DNA of 64,000 bases. It comes from Acinetobacter sp. TR3. Lineage in GTDB: Bacteria; Pseudomonadota; Gammaproteobacteria; Pseudomonadales; Moraxellaceae. This document shows positions 34,817 to 44,740 of the stretch, in pieces (positions within the stretch are counted from its first letter, which is position 1; each line of letters opens with the position of its first letter). The translations under genes and the position numbers were made by a program. The DNA is taken from NCBI RefSeq assembly GCF_027105055.1, contig NZ_CP114264.1, forward strand, positions 2,480,001 to 2,544,000, given 5' to 3'. The notes beneath the pieces were generated by a model. That model ran no database searches. It was not told the origin of the DNA and was given only the letters and a program-made list of their open reading frames with translations.

Positions 34817-35056
34817 ATGAGCAACCAACCATCACCACAAAAAAACTCAAATGAAGAAACGGTATTAGGATGGAAGTTTGTCATCATTGTCGGTGTACTA
34901 AGTACGATTTTTCTCAGCTTTTTCTATCTAGCGATGTCTCAAGAGCCTGATTATATGCCGGGTGCGCAACGTAAAGCCCAACAAGAGAAAGAGCTTGCTC
35001 AACATGAACATGCTTCTGCTGCATCAGAAGTTATTGAGGATAAGCAACAAAAGTAG
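34817..35056 (+). CDS. Small single-TM protein (EPDYMP family), copy 2
   Basis: 79 aa from ATG 34817 (TTGGAA upstream; a TTG at 34805 is in frame but unlikely). The TM helix (V-I-I-V-G-V-L-S-T-I-F-L-S-F-F-Y-L-A-M) and E-P-D-Y-M-P-x-x-Q-R-K repeat the plan of the 33411 protein. The tail is Glu/Gln/Lys-rich without the final His cluster. Function unknown; duplication of an inner-membrane miniprotein is evident. Confidence 0.75.
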   Translation: MSNQPSPQKNSNEETVLGWKFVIIVGVLSTIFLSFFYLAMSQEPDYMPGAQRKAQQEKELAQHEHASAASEVIEDKQQK

Positions 35057-35124
35057 CATCAGAATATGGGCTTACATCATCTTGATCACACTCCATAGAT
35101 AAGCCCTCTCAACACGATTTTCAT

Positions 35125-35550
35125 TTATAAAGTATTTAGATTCATCGTCATTTCAATATGCGGAATTCCGCACTCATCATATTCATCACCTTGCACGATA
35201 AAACCAAGCTGTTGATAAAATGAAACTGCATGGATTTGTGAGGAAAGTCGCAGATGAGGTCGAGCCTGTTGTTGTGCATAGGCAATAATCTCTAGCATGA
35301 TCATTCGTCCAATGCCTTGCCCCCGATAGGCTTTAACAACAGCCACTCGCCCTACACTGTGATTCTGCAACAAACGTGCTGTGGCAATCGGCTGATCTTG
35401 ATCATAAATCACAAAATGTTGTGAAATGGCATCGTGATCATCCCATTCCTCTGCTTCAGGAATCTGTTGTTCAACAATAAAAACCTGTGTTCGGATCAAT
35501 TTGGCATCTTGCTGTCATTGATCCCAACGTCCCTGTTTAAAGTGATACAT
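35125..35550 (-). pseudogene. GNAT acetyltransferase with in-frame TGA at codon 12
   Basis: A GNAT/ElaA-like N-acetyltransferase. The natural start appears to be ATG 35550, reading M-Y-H-F-K-Q-G-R-W-D-Q then TGA (35517-35515), continuing in frame with Q-Q-D-A-K-L-I-R-T-Q-V-F-I-V-E-Q, the typical first strand/helix of this family. Acetyl-CoA motif V-K-A-Y-R-G-Q-G-I-G-R lies about 60 residues later. Translation could restart at TTG 35499, giving 124 aa lacking the first strand. Either the gene is decayed, or the product is short. One substitution would restore it. Confidence 0.75.
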
Positions 35551-35567
35551 CTTATTCTCAGAGTCGA

Positions 35568-36786
35568 TTAACACTTACAGCCCAAATTTTCGATCGGCAT
35601 TTGATCTTGCAACAATAATTCTAGACTTTGTTTTTCAATGCCATACATCGCTTTTAAAGCTTGGATTTGCTGCATGATCTGAGGATCTGGTTGCTGAAGT
35701 TCTTTACGTTTGGTCGCCAAAATCATTTTATTTTTACTGGTATGCTCCAAAGCCACAAACTCAAAGACTTTGGTTTCATAGCCATACGCTTTCAGTAATA
35801 AAGCACGTAAGGTATCGGTCAACATTTCCGCTTGTTGCCCTGCATGGATACCAAATTGCAGCATCGGCTGTAATACTTCTGGGCTGTGCAATTGGGGACG
35901 CAGCTCTTTATGACAACATGGCGCACACATAATCATGGATGCATTGAGGCGAATACCCGTATGAATCGCAAAATCCGTGGCGATATCACATGCATGTAGT
36001 GCAATCATCACATCCAATTTCTCAGGCTGATAGCTACGTACATCACCTTCAAAGAAATCGAGATGATTAAAGCCTACCTGATCGGCAACATTTTGGCAGA
36101 ACTCAACCAAGTTTGAACGTAATTCAACTCCCGTAATCAACGGTGTTTTCTGTTGTGCTTGTAAATAATCATACAACGCAAAGGTTAAATAGCCTTTACC
36201 TGAACCAAAATCGACAATATTCAATTCTTGTTGTGATGCATCAATCTGCTCATACGCATGCGAAAAAATTTCAATAAATTTATTAATCTGTTTCCATTTC
36301 CGCGCCATACTTGGGACAATCTGCCCTTTTTCATCAGCGATACCCAAATGTTTTAAAAATGGACTGTGCTGCTGTACATAACGTTGCTTTTCACGATCAT
36401 GTTGTTGCTGTTCAACTTTAAGTGTTGTGGCTTGCTTTTTTTGGCGATTCAACATGGCTTTCTTTTTATTCTTCTTGAGCTGAATATCTTGATCTAAGCT
36501 AAATAAATTGGCTTGCTTAGACAATTGCAAAAGCTCGGCAATTTTTTCCAAGCCCTCCGCAATGGTATAATTTTTGGTAATATCTTGGGTCGTATAATGG
36601 TACAAACAAGAGAGTGTTGCCTGTCCTTGCAATTCAATCACCCGAAAAGTCATCTTTTCTAATTCTGTCAATTCACCTTTGTATTGACTGAGTATCAGCC
36701 GATCAAAGCTTTTATTTTTCAATAGATTGCTGGATATCCAAGAAAAACTGCTGTTCTTGTTCAAAAGAAAATTTCGGCGCAAACAT
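35568..36786 (-). CDS. SAM-dependent methyltransferase (PF13679-like), N-terminal frameshift
   Basis: The main body (about 380 aa) contains a class I methyltransferase domain: motif I V-D-F-G-S-G-K-G-Y-L-T-F, then A-L-H-A-C-D-I-A-T-D and C-A-P-C-C-H-K-E-L, as in the PF13679 methyltransferase group. A Lys/Gln-rich coiled segment precedes it. The authentic start looks like ATG 36786, encoding M-F-A-P-K-F-S-F-E-Q-E-Q-Q-F-F-L-D-I-Q-Q-S-I-E, but that frame meets TAA after 24 codons. Removing one A from an A5 run (36715-36719) joins it to N-K-S-F-D-R-L-I-L in the main frame. So it is a one-base frameshift, sequencing error or phase-variable tract. Confidence 0.8.
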
Positions 36787-36869
36787 AATGAAAACCTGAC
36801 AAATAGAAACTAAATTTTAAAGCGTCTTACTTTAAAAGGGAAATTGCATTACGATACAGTTGTATTTTT

Positions 36870-37529
36870 ATGCAAACAATAAATCTGATGACCGTAAATA
36901 CCTTGTTGAGCTATGACCCGAAAGAAGAACTCATCAACGCCTATAGTCATGGTATTGGAGCTGTATTAGCACTGATTGCTTCTATCTTACTCATTATTAA
37001 AGGTCAACACCTGCCTTTAGGACAATGGTGCAGTTTATGGGTATATGGTTTTAGCTTAGTCTTATTACTGAGTAGCTCAATGATTTATCATTTTGCTCAA
37101 GATGAGCGTAAACGCTATTGGTATAAAAAACTGGACCATACTGCAATTTATTATCTGATTGCAGGGACATATACCCCCTTTCTCAGTATCGCAATTCCAA
37201 CAACTAAGGCCCACTATTTACTGATTGCATTATGGATAATTGCACTGATTGGCACGCTATTTAAGCTCGTTTTTATTCATCGCTTTCAAAAAGTTTCATT
37301 GGCAGCTTATCTCTTGATGGGATGGCTAGCGGTTTTGGTCATGGATGATATGCAACGTTATCTCTCTAAAGATGCGGTACAACTCTTGATTGCAGGTGGA
37401 CTCGCCTACACTGTCGGCACATTGTTTTATGCGTTAAAAAAGGTAAGATATACCCACGCAATTTGGCATGTTTTTGTGCTATTAGGGGCAGGTTTACACT
37501 TTTTAGCGATCTATTGTTATGTATTATAA
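36870..37529 (+). CDS. Hemolysin III/PAQR-family membrane protein
   Basis: A 219-aa, seven-TM HlyIII (YqfA-like) protein. The family motif N-A-Y-S-H-G-I-G-A near residue 23-31, S-S-x-x-Y-H-F near 71-77, D-H-T-A-I-Y near 91-96, and the closing H-A-I-W-H-V-F-V and H-F-L-A positions supply the conserved Ser/His/Asp zinc-site residues. Family members are putative hydrolases or membrane-fluidity regulators; bacterial roles are not settled. Divergent from the methyltransferase gene. Confidence 0.92.
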   Translation: MQTINLMTVNTLLSYDPKEELINAYSHGIGAVLALIASILLIIKGQHLPLGQWCSLWVYGFSLVLLLSSSMIYHFAQDERKRYWYKKLDHTAIYYLIAGTYTPFLSIAIPTTKAHYLLIALWIIALIGTLFKLVFIHRFQKVSLAAYLLMGWLAVLVMDDMQRYLSKDAVQLLIAGGLAYTVGTLFYALKKVRYTHAIWHVFVLLGAGLHFLAIYCYVL

Positions 37530-37632
37530 GGTAATACATCACATCAGGTTTGTTAAGTAAACCCCGCATTTGAAAGGGCTTTTCAAGGTCGTGATCGCTC
37601 TGCATCTTGAATAAATAAAATTAAGGTTATGT

Positions 37633-38943
37633 ATGTCGTCAAGTACTACGACAGTCACTACAACAGTGGCTAGCAACTCAAAAGTACGGGTATTATTTGC
37701 CAGCCTTGTGGGCACTACGATTGAGTTTTTCGACTTTTATATCTATGCCACTGCCGCTGTACTGATTTTTCCACATCTCTTTTTCCCTGAAAGTAGCGAT
37801 AGCGCTGCGGTACTCAAATCACTGGCAACTTTTGCCATCGCCTTTATTGCTCGTCCAATTGGTGCAGCAATTTTTGGGCATTTAGGTGATCGAATTGGGC
37901 GTAAAGCAACATTGGTTGCAGCCCTACTCACCATGGGAATTTCAACCGTGTGTATTGGGCTATTGCCAACCTATGCACAAATTGGACTTGCAGCACCACT
38001 ACTGCTCGCCTTATGTCGTTTAGGGCAAGGTTTAGGTCTGGGTGGTGAATGGAGTGGTGCTGTTTTACTTGCCACTGAGAATGCCCCTGAAGGCAAACGT
38101 GCTTGGTATGGCATGTTTCCACAATTAGGAGCCCCTATTGGCTTTATCCTTGCAACAGGCTCATTTCTATTACTGAATGCCTTTATGTCCGAGCAAGATT
38201 TTATGGCTTGGGGATGGCGTATTCCATTTATTTCCAGTGCTGTATTGGTTCTTGTTGGTCTCTACATTCGTTTGAAACTGCATGAAACACCAGCCTTTCA
38301 AAAGGTGCTAAATAAGCAAAAAGAAGTCAATGTGCCATTTAAAGAAGTCATGACCAAGCATCTACCGATGTTAATTCTCGGTACGATTGCGGCAATCTGT
38401 ACTTTTGTGGTGTTTTATCTCACGACAGTATTCGCTCTAACATGGGGAACAACTCAATTAGGCTATACACGAGGTGAGTTTTTGCAACTACAACTGGTTG
38501 CAACCTTATGTTTTGCAGCCTTTATTCCTGTCTCAGCAATCTTAGCAGAGAAGTTTGGACGTAAAACTACATCAATCGCTGTCTGCGTATTATCAGCACT
38601 ATTTGGCTTATGCTTCGCTCCATTGCTTGGTTCGGGTAGCCCGATATTGGTCTTCTTGTTCTTATGTATCGGACTCTCGATTATGGGGCTCACCTATGGG
38701 CCTATTGGAACCGTGCTTTCAGAGATTTTTCCAATCTCAGTCCGTTATACGGGTTCAGCATTAACTTTTAATTTAGCGGGTATTTTTGGCGCATCCTTTG
38801 CACCATATATCGCCACTAAACTTGCAGAAAGTTATGGTCTAGGCGCTGTAGGCTTATATCTTAGTTTAGCGTCAATTTTATCTTTGATTGCATTTTTACT
38901 GATTCGTGAAACCAAAAATGATGATGTAAATAACCAAATTTAA
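37633..38943 (+). CDS. MFS transporter, metabolite:H+ symporter (MHS) family
   Basis: A 436-aa, 12-TM major facilitator. The start G-T-T-I-E-F-F-D-F-Y-I-Y and F-P-E-S-S-D-S-A-A segment, the A-R-P-I-G-A-A-I-F-G-H-L-G-D-R-I-G-R-K loop 2-3 motif, and R-x-G-Q-G-L-G-L-G-G-E-W-x-G-A are all standard for the MHS family (shikimate, proline/betaine, citrate-type). Substrate cannot be chosen. It is followed by a hairpin. Confidence 0.92.
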   Translation: MSSSTTTVTTTVASNSKVRVLFASLVGTTIEFFDFYIYATAAVLIFPHLFFPESSDSAAVLKSLATFAIAFIARPIGAAIFGHLGDRIGRKATLVAALLTMGISTVCIGLLPTYAQIGLAAPLLLALCRLGQGLGLGGEWSGAVLLATENAPEGKRAWYGMFPQLGAPIGFILATGSFLLLNAFMSEQDFMAWGWRIPFISSAVLVLVGLYIRLKLHETPAFQKVLNKQKEVNVPFKEVMTKHLPMLILGTIAAICTFVVFYLTTVFALTWGTTQLGYTRGEFLQLQLVATLCFAAFIPVSAILAEKFGRKTTSIAVCVLSALFGLCFAPLLGSGSPILVFLFLCIGLSIMGLTYGPIGTVLSEIFPISVRYTGSALTFNLAGIFGASFAPYIATKLAESYGLGAVGLYLSLASILSLIAFLLIRETKNDDVNNQI

Positions 38944-38959
38944 TCACACCTCTTATTCT

Positions 38960-38988
38960 CGGATGATTTACTTAATTAATCATCCGAA
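38960..38988 (+). terminator. Hairpin after MHS transporter
   Basis: CGGATGATT/AATCATCCG stem, then AAAACC. No T-run, so it is a weak candidate. Confidence 0.5.
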
Positions 38989-39096
38989 AACCATTTATCG
39001 GGCAATCCCAAGCCTTTTACACTTGGTCTAACAACATTCTGCAAAATATTTTTTATGCTAAAATAGCTCCCTCCTATTTTTTAGACGACTGTATTT

Positions 39097-40002
39097 ATGT
39101 ACGCAGTGATTATCGTTGCCGTATTTTTGGTCAGCTTCCTATACACTTATTATCGTGGCAAGGAACGATTAAAAGCATCTCGACAATTATTCGACCATTC
39201 TACATTCCTAGCACCAGTTAACATGTTTATGACTGGTTTCTCTAAACTGCCAAACCAACCGTTCTTTGATGTGGCACAGTTCCCAGAACTGAAACCATTA
39301 CAAGATAACTGGCAAGTGATTCGAGAAGAAGCGATCCAACTTCAAAATCAAATTAAAGCTTCAGAAAAAAATAATGATGCTGGTTTTAATACTTTTTTTA
39401 AACGTGGCTGGAAACGCTTTTATCTGAAATGGTATCAAGATAGCCACCCATCAGCACAACAACTCTGCCCTAAAACAGTCGCTCTGTTGGAAAGTATTCC
39501 TTCAGTAAAAGCAGCCATGTTTACTGAACTACCATCTGGGAGTTATCTTGGTAAACATCGTGACCCTTATGCGGGTTCTGTCCGCTACCACTTAGGTTTA
39601 GTCACCCCGAATAGCGATGATTGCTTTATTGAAGTCGATCAAGAGCGTTATTCTTGGAGAGATGGCGAAGCAACTGTTTTTGATGAAACTTATGTCCATT
39701 GGGCACATAATCAAACTGATGAAACTCGTATCATCCTGTTCTGTGATATTGAACGCCCGATGAAATGGGGTTGGGCGCAGAAAATAAATCATTGGTTTGG
39801 ACGCAATGTCATGTCTGCTGCAAGCTCACCCAATGATGATCAAGATAAAACGGGGTTCATTAACCGTATCTTTAAATATGGTTATGCAGTTCACCATTAT
39901 GGTCGTGGATTAAAAGAGCGTAATCGCCGCTTGTACTATGTTTCTAAATGGCTCTTATTCGGTATTATTATTGGCTTAATTCTACTTCCAAGTTTTTTAT
40001 AA
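39097..40002 (+). CDS. lpxO: Aspartyl/asparaginyl beta-hydroxylase-domain protein, LpxO-like
   Basis: A 301-aa membrane-anchored Fe(II)/2-oxoglutarate dioxygenase. TM helices lie near residues 3-18 and at the C-terminus (W-L-L-F-G-I-I-I-G-L-I-L-L). The double-stranded beta-helix core has H-R-D (near residue 156), the second His in V-H-W-A-H-N near 204, and the 2OG-binding Arg in T-R-I-I-L-F. Length and layout match LpxO, which hydroxylates lipid A acyl chains; membership in that subfamily is inferred. Confidence 0.85.
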   Translation: MYAVIIVAVFLVSFLYTYYRGKERLKASRQLFDHSTFLAPVNMFMTGFSKLPNQPFFDVAQFPELKPLQDNWQVIREEAIQLQNQIKASEKNNDAGFNTFFKRGWKRFYLKWYQDSHPSAQQLCPKTVALLESIPSVKAAMFTELPSGSYLGKHRDPYAGSVRYHLGLVTPNSDDCFIEVDQERYSWRDGEATVFDETYVHWAHNQTDETRIILFCDIERPMKWGWAQKINHWFGRNVMSAASSPNDDQDKTGFINRIFKYGYAVHHYGRGLKERNRRLYYVSKWLLFGIIIGLILLPSFL

Positions 40003-40016
40003 TCAGATTTTTACAT

Positions 40017-40048
40017 AAAAAAAGAGATGCTAAGCATCTCTTTTTTTT
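40017..40048. terminator. Bidirectional terminator between lpxO and 124-aa gene
   Basis: A-run, AGAGATGC-TAA-GCATCTCT, T-run. Serves the two converging genes. Confidence 0.92.
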
Positions 40049-40060
40049 GATATTAAATAT

Positions 40061-40435
40061 TTATTTAGGTGCTTGAACACTGGCTGTTTGTACCGCAGCT
40101 TCGCCAATCAGCGCAACTTTGGCTTTTTCTTGGCTTCTTGCCGACAATGCTGGATTTGATGCCACGATACGATTGATATTGGCAGAATTTGCAGGGGCAA
40201 TTGCCGTTGTTTGCAACACAATTGGGCGATTACCTGTATCACCTAAAGTATAGCGAATACCTGTGCGTGGACTAATGACGGTAGTCACTTCACGTTTCAC
40301 TTGAGCTTCAGCAGTAGTCGCTCCTTTTGCTGCAAGAACTTTATCGACCGTAGTCGTTTGAGGAACGTTGTCTGCAAGTGCAACGCCAGATAATGCAGCA
40401 CTCGCTAAAATTAAAAGTTGTAATGGCTTTTTCAT
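40061..40435 (-). CDS. Small periplasmic hypothetical protein
   Basis: 124 aa from ATG 40435 (GGGAAG upstream; longer in-frame starts lack a signal). Signal peptide K-K-P-L-Q-L-L-I-L ... V-A-L-A cut near residue 21. The mature part is Thr/Ala/Val-rich with a T-T-V-I-S-P-R-T-G-I-R-Y-T-L-G-D-T-G-N motif near residues 54-73. No domain recognised. It is exported to the periplasm or beyond; role unknown. Confidence 0.72.
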   Translation of the reverse strand: MKKPLQLLILASAALSGVALADNVPQTTTVDKVLAAKGATTAEAQVKREVTTVISPRTGIRYTLGDTGNRPIVLQTTAIAPANSANINRIVASNPALSARSQEKAKVALIGEAAVQTASVQAPK

Positions 40436-40525
40436 TGTCTTCCCGCTTTTAATGCGAATCCAATCAAGGAGGATAATTCTCATAATAAAACTACAAAGTT
40501 GCTCTAGACACAAGTTACTTCTCGT

Positions 40526-40552
40526 AAAAAAGCAGAGCGAATGCTCTGCCTT
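40526..40552 (-). terminator. secA terminator
   Basis: Minus-strand GCAGAGC-ATTC-GCTCTGC stem followed by T6, 28 bp past the secA stop. Confidence 0.88.
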
Positions 40553-40580
40553 TCATTTGAATATAAACTAAGTCAAAATT

Positions 40581-43316
40581 TTAAATCTTACCGTGGCATT
40601 GTTTATATTTTAAACCTGAACCACATGGACATGGCGCATTACGGCTTTCTGGTACTGGAAATACTGCATTTCCAGATAAGCTACCACTCTCTTCAGAAAT
40701 CGTCACTTCACCAGTTAAACCATCAACATCATCATGTTCAAAAGAAAGACGCATAGATTCAGCTTGACGTTGTTGCTGAGCTTCTAATTCAGCCAACTCT
40801 TCTGCTGTTGGTACGTGAACTCGGGATAGATCAGTTACAACATCTGATTTAATAATACCCAACATGTTCACGAACAAATTAAACGCTTCTTTCTTATACT
40901 CTTGCTCAGGATTTTTCTGAGCATAACCACGTAAATGGATGCCTTGACGTAGATAATCCATCGCAGCTAAATGATCTTTCCAATGACGATCAAGTGAGTT
41001 CAACATAAAGTGACGTTCAAGCATTGCAGCAGACTCATCACCCATTTGCTCACGGCGTTGACGATAACGTGCAATTACTTCATCAGAAATACGTGCGACC
41101 AAGCCTTCCTCGTCTAAACGACGATCTTGATCAAGCCATTGCTGAACAGGAAGCTCAATACCTAGATCTGTACGTAGTGCATTTTCTAGACCTTGAATAT
41201 CCCATTGATCATGAATTGATTCAGGTGGGATAAAGTTAGCAATCACCCCTTTAATAACTTCATGATGCATTTCTTCGATATAGTCTTGTAAGGTACTTTC
41301 TGCCAAGACTTCATCACGTTGAGTATAAATAATCTTACGTTGTTCGTTATTGACATCATCGTACTTCAATAAGTTTTTACGAATATCAAAGTTACGTGCC
41401 TCAACTTTACGTTGTGCATTTTCAATCGAGCGGCTCACCATTTTATGTTCAATGGCTTCATTTTCTTGTAGGCCCATTGCACGCATCATGGCAACCACAC
41501 GATCACCCGCAAAGATACGCATCAAATCATCTTCAAGTGATAAATAGAAGCGTGATACACCTGGGTCACCTTGACGACCTGCACGACCACGAAGCTGGTT
41601 ATCAATACGGCGTGATTCATGACGTTCAGAACCGATGATATGTAAACCACCAGAACTTAAAACATCTTCGTGGTCTTTTTCCCACTGCGCCTGTAAACGA
41701 GTTTCATCTTCAGATGTTGGATTTTCAATTTTGGCAAGTTTCGCTTTCCAGTTACCACCGAGCAAAATATCCGTACCACGACCCGCCATATTGGTTGCAA
41801 TCGTGACAGCATTTGGGCTACCAGCTTGTGCAATAATATCTGCTTCACGCTCATGTTGTTTTGCGTTTAAAACTTCATGATGGATGCCTGCTTGCAGCAA
41901 TTTTGAAGATAAAATTTCACTGGCTTCAATCGTCGCAGTACCAATCAAAATAGGTGCAACACCTTTCTGACGAATATTGCTGATCTCTTCAATGATGGCA
42001 TTGTATTTACCATTACGATTCAAATAAATTAAATCGTTATGATCTTGACGTACCATCGGACGATGGGTTGGAATTAACACCACATCTAAGCCATAAATTT
42101 CTTTCATTTCCGCAGCTTCAGTATCAGCAGTACCTGTCATCCCTGAAAGCTTTTTATACAGACGGAAATAGTTTTGGAATGTTGTGGTTGCCAATGTCTG
42201 GTTTTCTGGTTGAATTTCCATGTTTTCTTTGGCTTCAACCGCTTGGTGCAGACCTTCAGACCAACGACGACCTGGCATAGTACGACCAGTACTTTCATCC
42301 ACAATAATGACTTCTTCTTTTTGAGTCTGTGGATTTACGCCAATAATATAATGTACGTTCTTTTGATATAAGTAATGCGCGCGAATTGCAGCAGTCACAT
42401 GGTGAACCAAATTCAAGTTGGTTGCTGAATAAAGGCTTTCACCTTCAGCCAACAATCCCATACGAATTAATTCTTGTTCAACAGTCTCGTAACCGACTTC
42501 CGTCATTTCAACTGAACGTTGTTTCTCATCTACCCAGAAATGCCCACCATCAGCTACTTTTTCTTCTTTCTGTGGGCGTAATGTTGGAGGGATACTGTTA
42601 ATCAGCTGATAAAGATGAGATGAATCTTCACTTTGTCCAGAAATGATGAGTGGTGTACGTGCTTCATCAATTAAAATTGAGTCAACTTCATCAATAATCG
42701 CGTAGCTTAAACCACGTTGTTTTTTCTCTTGTAGAGAAAATACCATATTGTCACGAAGATAATCGAAACCAAATTCGTTGTTAGTACCGTAAGTAATATC
42801 GGCGAAATAAGCTTCAGCTTTTTCGGCTGGCATTTGCATTGAATAAATCACACCAATGCTCAGACCTAAAAATTCAAATAACGGACGATTCAGCTCAGCA
42901 TCACGTTGTGCCAAGTAATCATTCACCGTAATCACGTGAACGCCTTGACCACTCAATGCATTCAAATAACATGCTAAAGTACCCATGAGGGTTTTACCCT
43001 CACCTGTACGCATCTCAGCAATTTTACCTTCGTGTAAGGTAATACCACCGATCAACTGCACATCATAGTGACGCATACCCATGACACGTTTCGCTGCTTC
43101 ACGGCAAACCGCAAAGGCTTCAGGCATCAATTTATCTAAACTTTCACCGTTATTAAAACGCTGTTTGAATTCTGGAGTTTTTGCAGAGAGGTCTGCATCG
43201 CTAAGAGCAGATATCGTCGGTTCAAGCGCATTAATTTGTTCAACAATTTTACGCATGCGTTTGAGCTCGCGCTCATTTTTTGTACCGAAGATACCTCCGA
43301 TCAGACTTGCCAACAT
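40581..43316 (-). CDS. secA: Preprotein translocase ATPase SecA
   Basis: A 911-aa motor of the Sec pathway. Walker A is in R-T-G-E-G-K-T-L near residue 105. The DEVD box is in [24 protein letters not shown]2 motifs ([10 protein letters not shown] near 570) and the C-terminal zinc-binding C-P-C-G-S-G-x-K-Y-K-Q-C-H are intact. It pushes unfolded preproteins through SecYEG in concert with SecB. Monocistronic. No secM-like ORF was seen in the 335-bp upstream gap. Confidence 0.98.
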   Translation of the reverse strand: MLASLIGGIFGTKNERELKRMRKIVEQINALEPTISALSDADLSAKTPEFKQRFNNGESLDKLMPEAFAVCREAAKRVMGMRHYDVQLIGGITLHEGKIAEMRTGEGKTLMGTLACYLNALSGQGVHVITVNDYLAQRDAELNRPLFEFLGLSIGVIYSMQMPAEKAEAYFADITYGTNNEFGFDYLRDNMVFSLQEKKQRGLSYAIIDEVDSILIDEARTPLIISGQSEDSSHLYQLINSIPPTLRPQKEEKVADGGHFWVDEKQRSVEMTEVGYETVEQELIRMGLLAEGESLYSATNLNLVHHVTAAIRAHYLYQKNVHYIIGVNPQTQKEEVIIVDESTGRTMPGRRWSEGLHQAVEAKENMEIQPENQTLATTTFQNYFRLYKKLSGMTGTADTEAAEMKEIYGLDVVLIPTHRPMVRQDHNDLIYLNRNGKYNAIIEEISNIRQKGVAPILIGTATIEASEILSSKLLQAGIHHEVLNAKQHEREADIIAQAGSPNAVTIATNMAGRGTDILLGGNWKAKLAKIENPTSEDETRLQAQWEKDHEDVLSSGGLHIIGSERHESRRIDNQLRGRAGRQGDPGVSRFYLSLEDDLMRIFAGDRVVAMMRAMGLQENEAIEHKMVSRSIENAQRKVEARNFDIRKNLLKYDDVNNEQRKIIYTQRDEVLAESTLQDYIEEMHHEVIKGVIANFIPPESIHDQWDIQGLENALRTDLGIELPVQQWLDQDRRLDEEGLVARISDEVIARYRQRREQMGDESAAMLERHFMLNSLDRHWKDHLAAMDYLRQGIHLRGYAQKNPEQEYKKEAFNLFVNMLGIIKSDVVTDLSRVHVPTAEELAELEAQQQRQAESMRLSFEHDDVDGLTGEVTISEESGSLSGNAVFPVPESRNAPCPCGSGLKYKQCHGKI

Positions 43317-43651
43317 GAATAAACTCTCTAATCCTGTTTGTTTAAATAAGTAATTTTTTCTTAGGTGTTATTATGGAGTCAGAAATAAGAACTACAAGGG
43401 CTTTGCATCCAAACAGGTAAAAAAACTGCGAGGCGACTCTGACATCACACAACTAAGCAGCGTTAATGTAGCAAATTTGCATTTAACTTACACGGCTTTA
43501 CATGTGAATTTATGATCAATTTTTTAGCTTCACTTCATTCTATTATCTTAAATCTTCATAACAAAATGAAAAAACAATAATTTTATTTATAACGTGATTC
43601 CTGCATATTGAATATACACAGAAAACATTAAGAATATATTGAGGATGAATC
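43317..43651. other. 335-bp gap between secA and peroxiredoxin; nothing recognised
   Basis: Divergent upstream region. It is AT-rich, with no ORF, hairpin or known operator that I could identify. It must hold both promoters. Confidence 0.5.
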
Positions 43652-44287
43652 ATGACACTTCGTTTAGGCGACATTGCCCCCAATTTCCAACAAGACTCAA
43701 GTGATGGCTCTATTGATTTTTATGAATTTTTAGACAGTGATTGGGGGATTTTATTTTCACATCCAGCAGATTTCACCCCAGTTTGTACCACTGAGCTTGG
43801 TTTTACCGCTAAACTGAAAGATGAATTTGCAAAGCGTGGCGTAAAGGCAATTGCACTTTCCGTTGATGATGCTGAATCTCATAAAAGCTGGATTCAAGAT
43901 ATTAATGAAACACAAAATACTACCGTTAATTTCCCAATTATTGCCGATAAAGACCGTAAAGTTTCTGAGTTGTACGGCTTCATTCATCCAAATGCCAGTG
44001 AAACCTTAACAGTACGTTCGTTGGTGATCATTGACCCCAATAAAAAAGTCCGCTTAATTATTACCTACCCTGCGTCAACAGGTCGTAACTTTAATGAAGT
44101 ACTGCGTGTTGTTGATTCATTGCAGCTAACGGATAAACATAAAGTGGCAACACCTGCCAATTGGCAACATGGTGAAGATGTTGTAATTGTGCCTTCATTA
44201 AAAGATGAAGATGAAATCAAACAACGCTTTCCTCAAGGCTATACCGCAGTGAAACCTTATTTACGCCTAACACCACAACCTGAGTGA
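43652..44287 (+). CDS. 1-Cys-type (Prx6-like) peroxiredoxin
   Basis: A 211-aa peroxiredoxin. The peroxidatic Cys is in D-F-T-P-V-C-T-T-E-L (near residue 47). The conserved Arg is in V-R-S-L-V-I-I-D near 130. A Prx6-like C-terminal extension runs from about 160. No obvious resolving Cys follows the family's typical position, so I place it in the 1-Cys class. It reduces hydroperoxides with an external reductant. ATTGAGGA precedes the ATG. A tandem repeat array begins about 6 bp after its stop. Confidence 0.92.
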   Translation: MTLRLGDIAPNFQQDSSDGSIDFYEFLDSDWGILFSHPADFTPVCTTELGFTAKLKDEFAKRGVKAIALSVDDAESHKSWIQDINETQNTTVNFPIIADKDRKVSELYGFIHPNASETLTVRSLVIIDPNKKVRLIITYPASTGRNFNEVLRVVDSLQLTDKHKVATPANWQHGEDVVIVPSLKDEDEIKQRFPQGYTAVKPYLRLTPQPE

Positions 44288-44293
44288 GGATCA

Positions 44294-44640
44294 AACGAGC
44301 AACGCTCGTTACGAACGCAAGTCGAAACAGCTATGCTGTGAGTTAAAAGATTGAAGCCGACTAAAGGCTTCAAGCGCAGCGCAAGACAAACGAAGTGCGC
44401 CGTACAAAAACAAGCAACGCTCGTTACGAACGCAAGTCGAACAGCAATGCTGTGCGTTAAAAGATTGAAGCCGACTAAAGGCTTCAAACGCAGCGCAAGA
44501 CAAACGAAGTGCGCCGTACAAAAACAAGCAACGCTCGTTACGAACGCAAGTCGAACAGCGATGCTGTGAGTTAAAAGATTGAAGCCGACTAAAGACTTCA
44601 ATCACAGCACAAGACAAACGAAGTACGTCGTATTGAAACG
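44294..44640. repeat. Three-copy ~114-bp tandem repeat array
   Basis: Copies start at 44298, 44413 and 44527 (periods 115 and 114). Each unit holds AACGCTCGTTACGAACG, an ACAGC-ATGCTGT dyad, a GAAGCC-GACTAAA-GGCTTC hairpin, and the C-A-A-G-A-C-A-A-A-C-G-A-A-G-T-G-C-G-C-C segment. Copies 1 and 2 differ at only a few bases; copy 3 diverges in its distal part. The first unit is preceded by AACGAGC, which pairs with GCTCGTT. Repeat period 114 = 38 codons keeps ORFs open on both strands, but these are not credible genes. Likely structured RNA units or degenerate intergenic repeats. Confidence 0.75.
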
Positions 44641-44740
44641 ATCCCTTAGATTCAATCAAATTTAGGGGATTTTTAATCTTGGTATTTTCACATCAATACG
44701 TTATAAAAATAATTATCTTCAAAATAGAATAACAATCACG

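Noticed and set aside
43317..43651. secM-like regulator upstream of secA
   Set aside because: No ORF or arrest-like sequence was found in the gap.
44257..44659. Long ORFs on both strands across the tandem repeat region
   Set aside because: They arise because the repeat period (114) is a multiple of 3 and each unit lacks stops. Residues show the repeated pattern only, with no family match, so they are not listed as genes.
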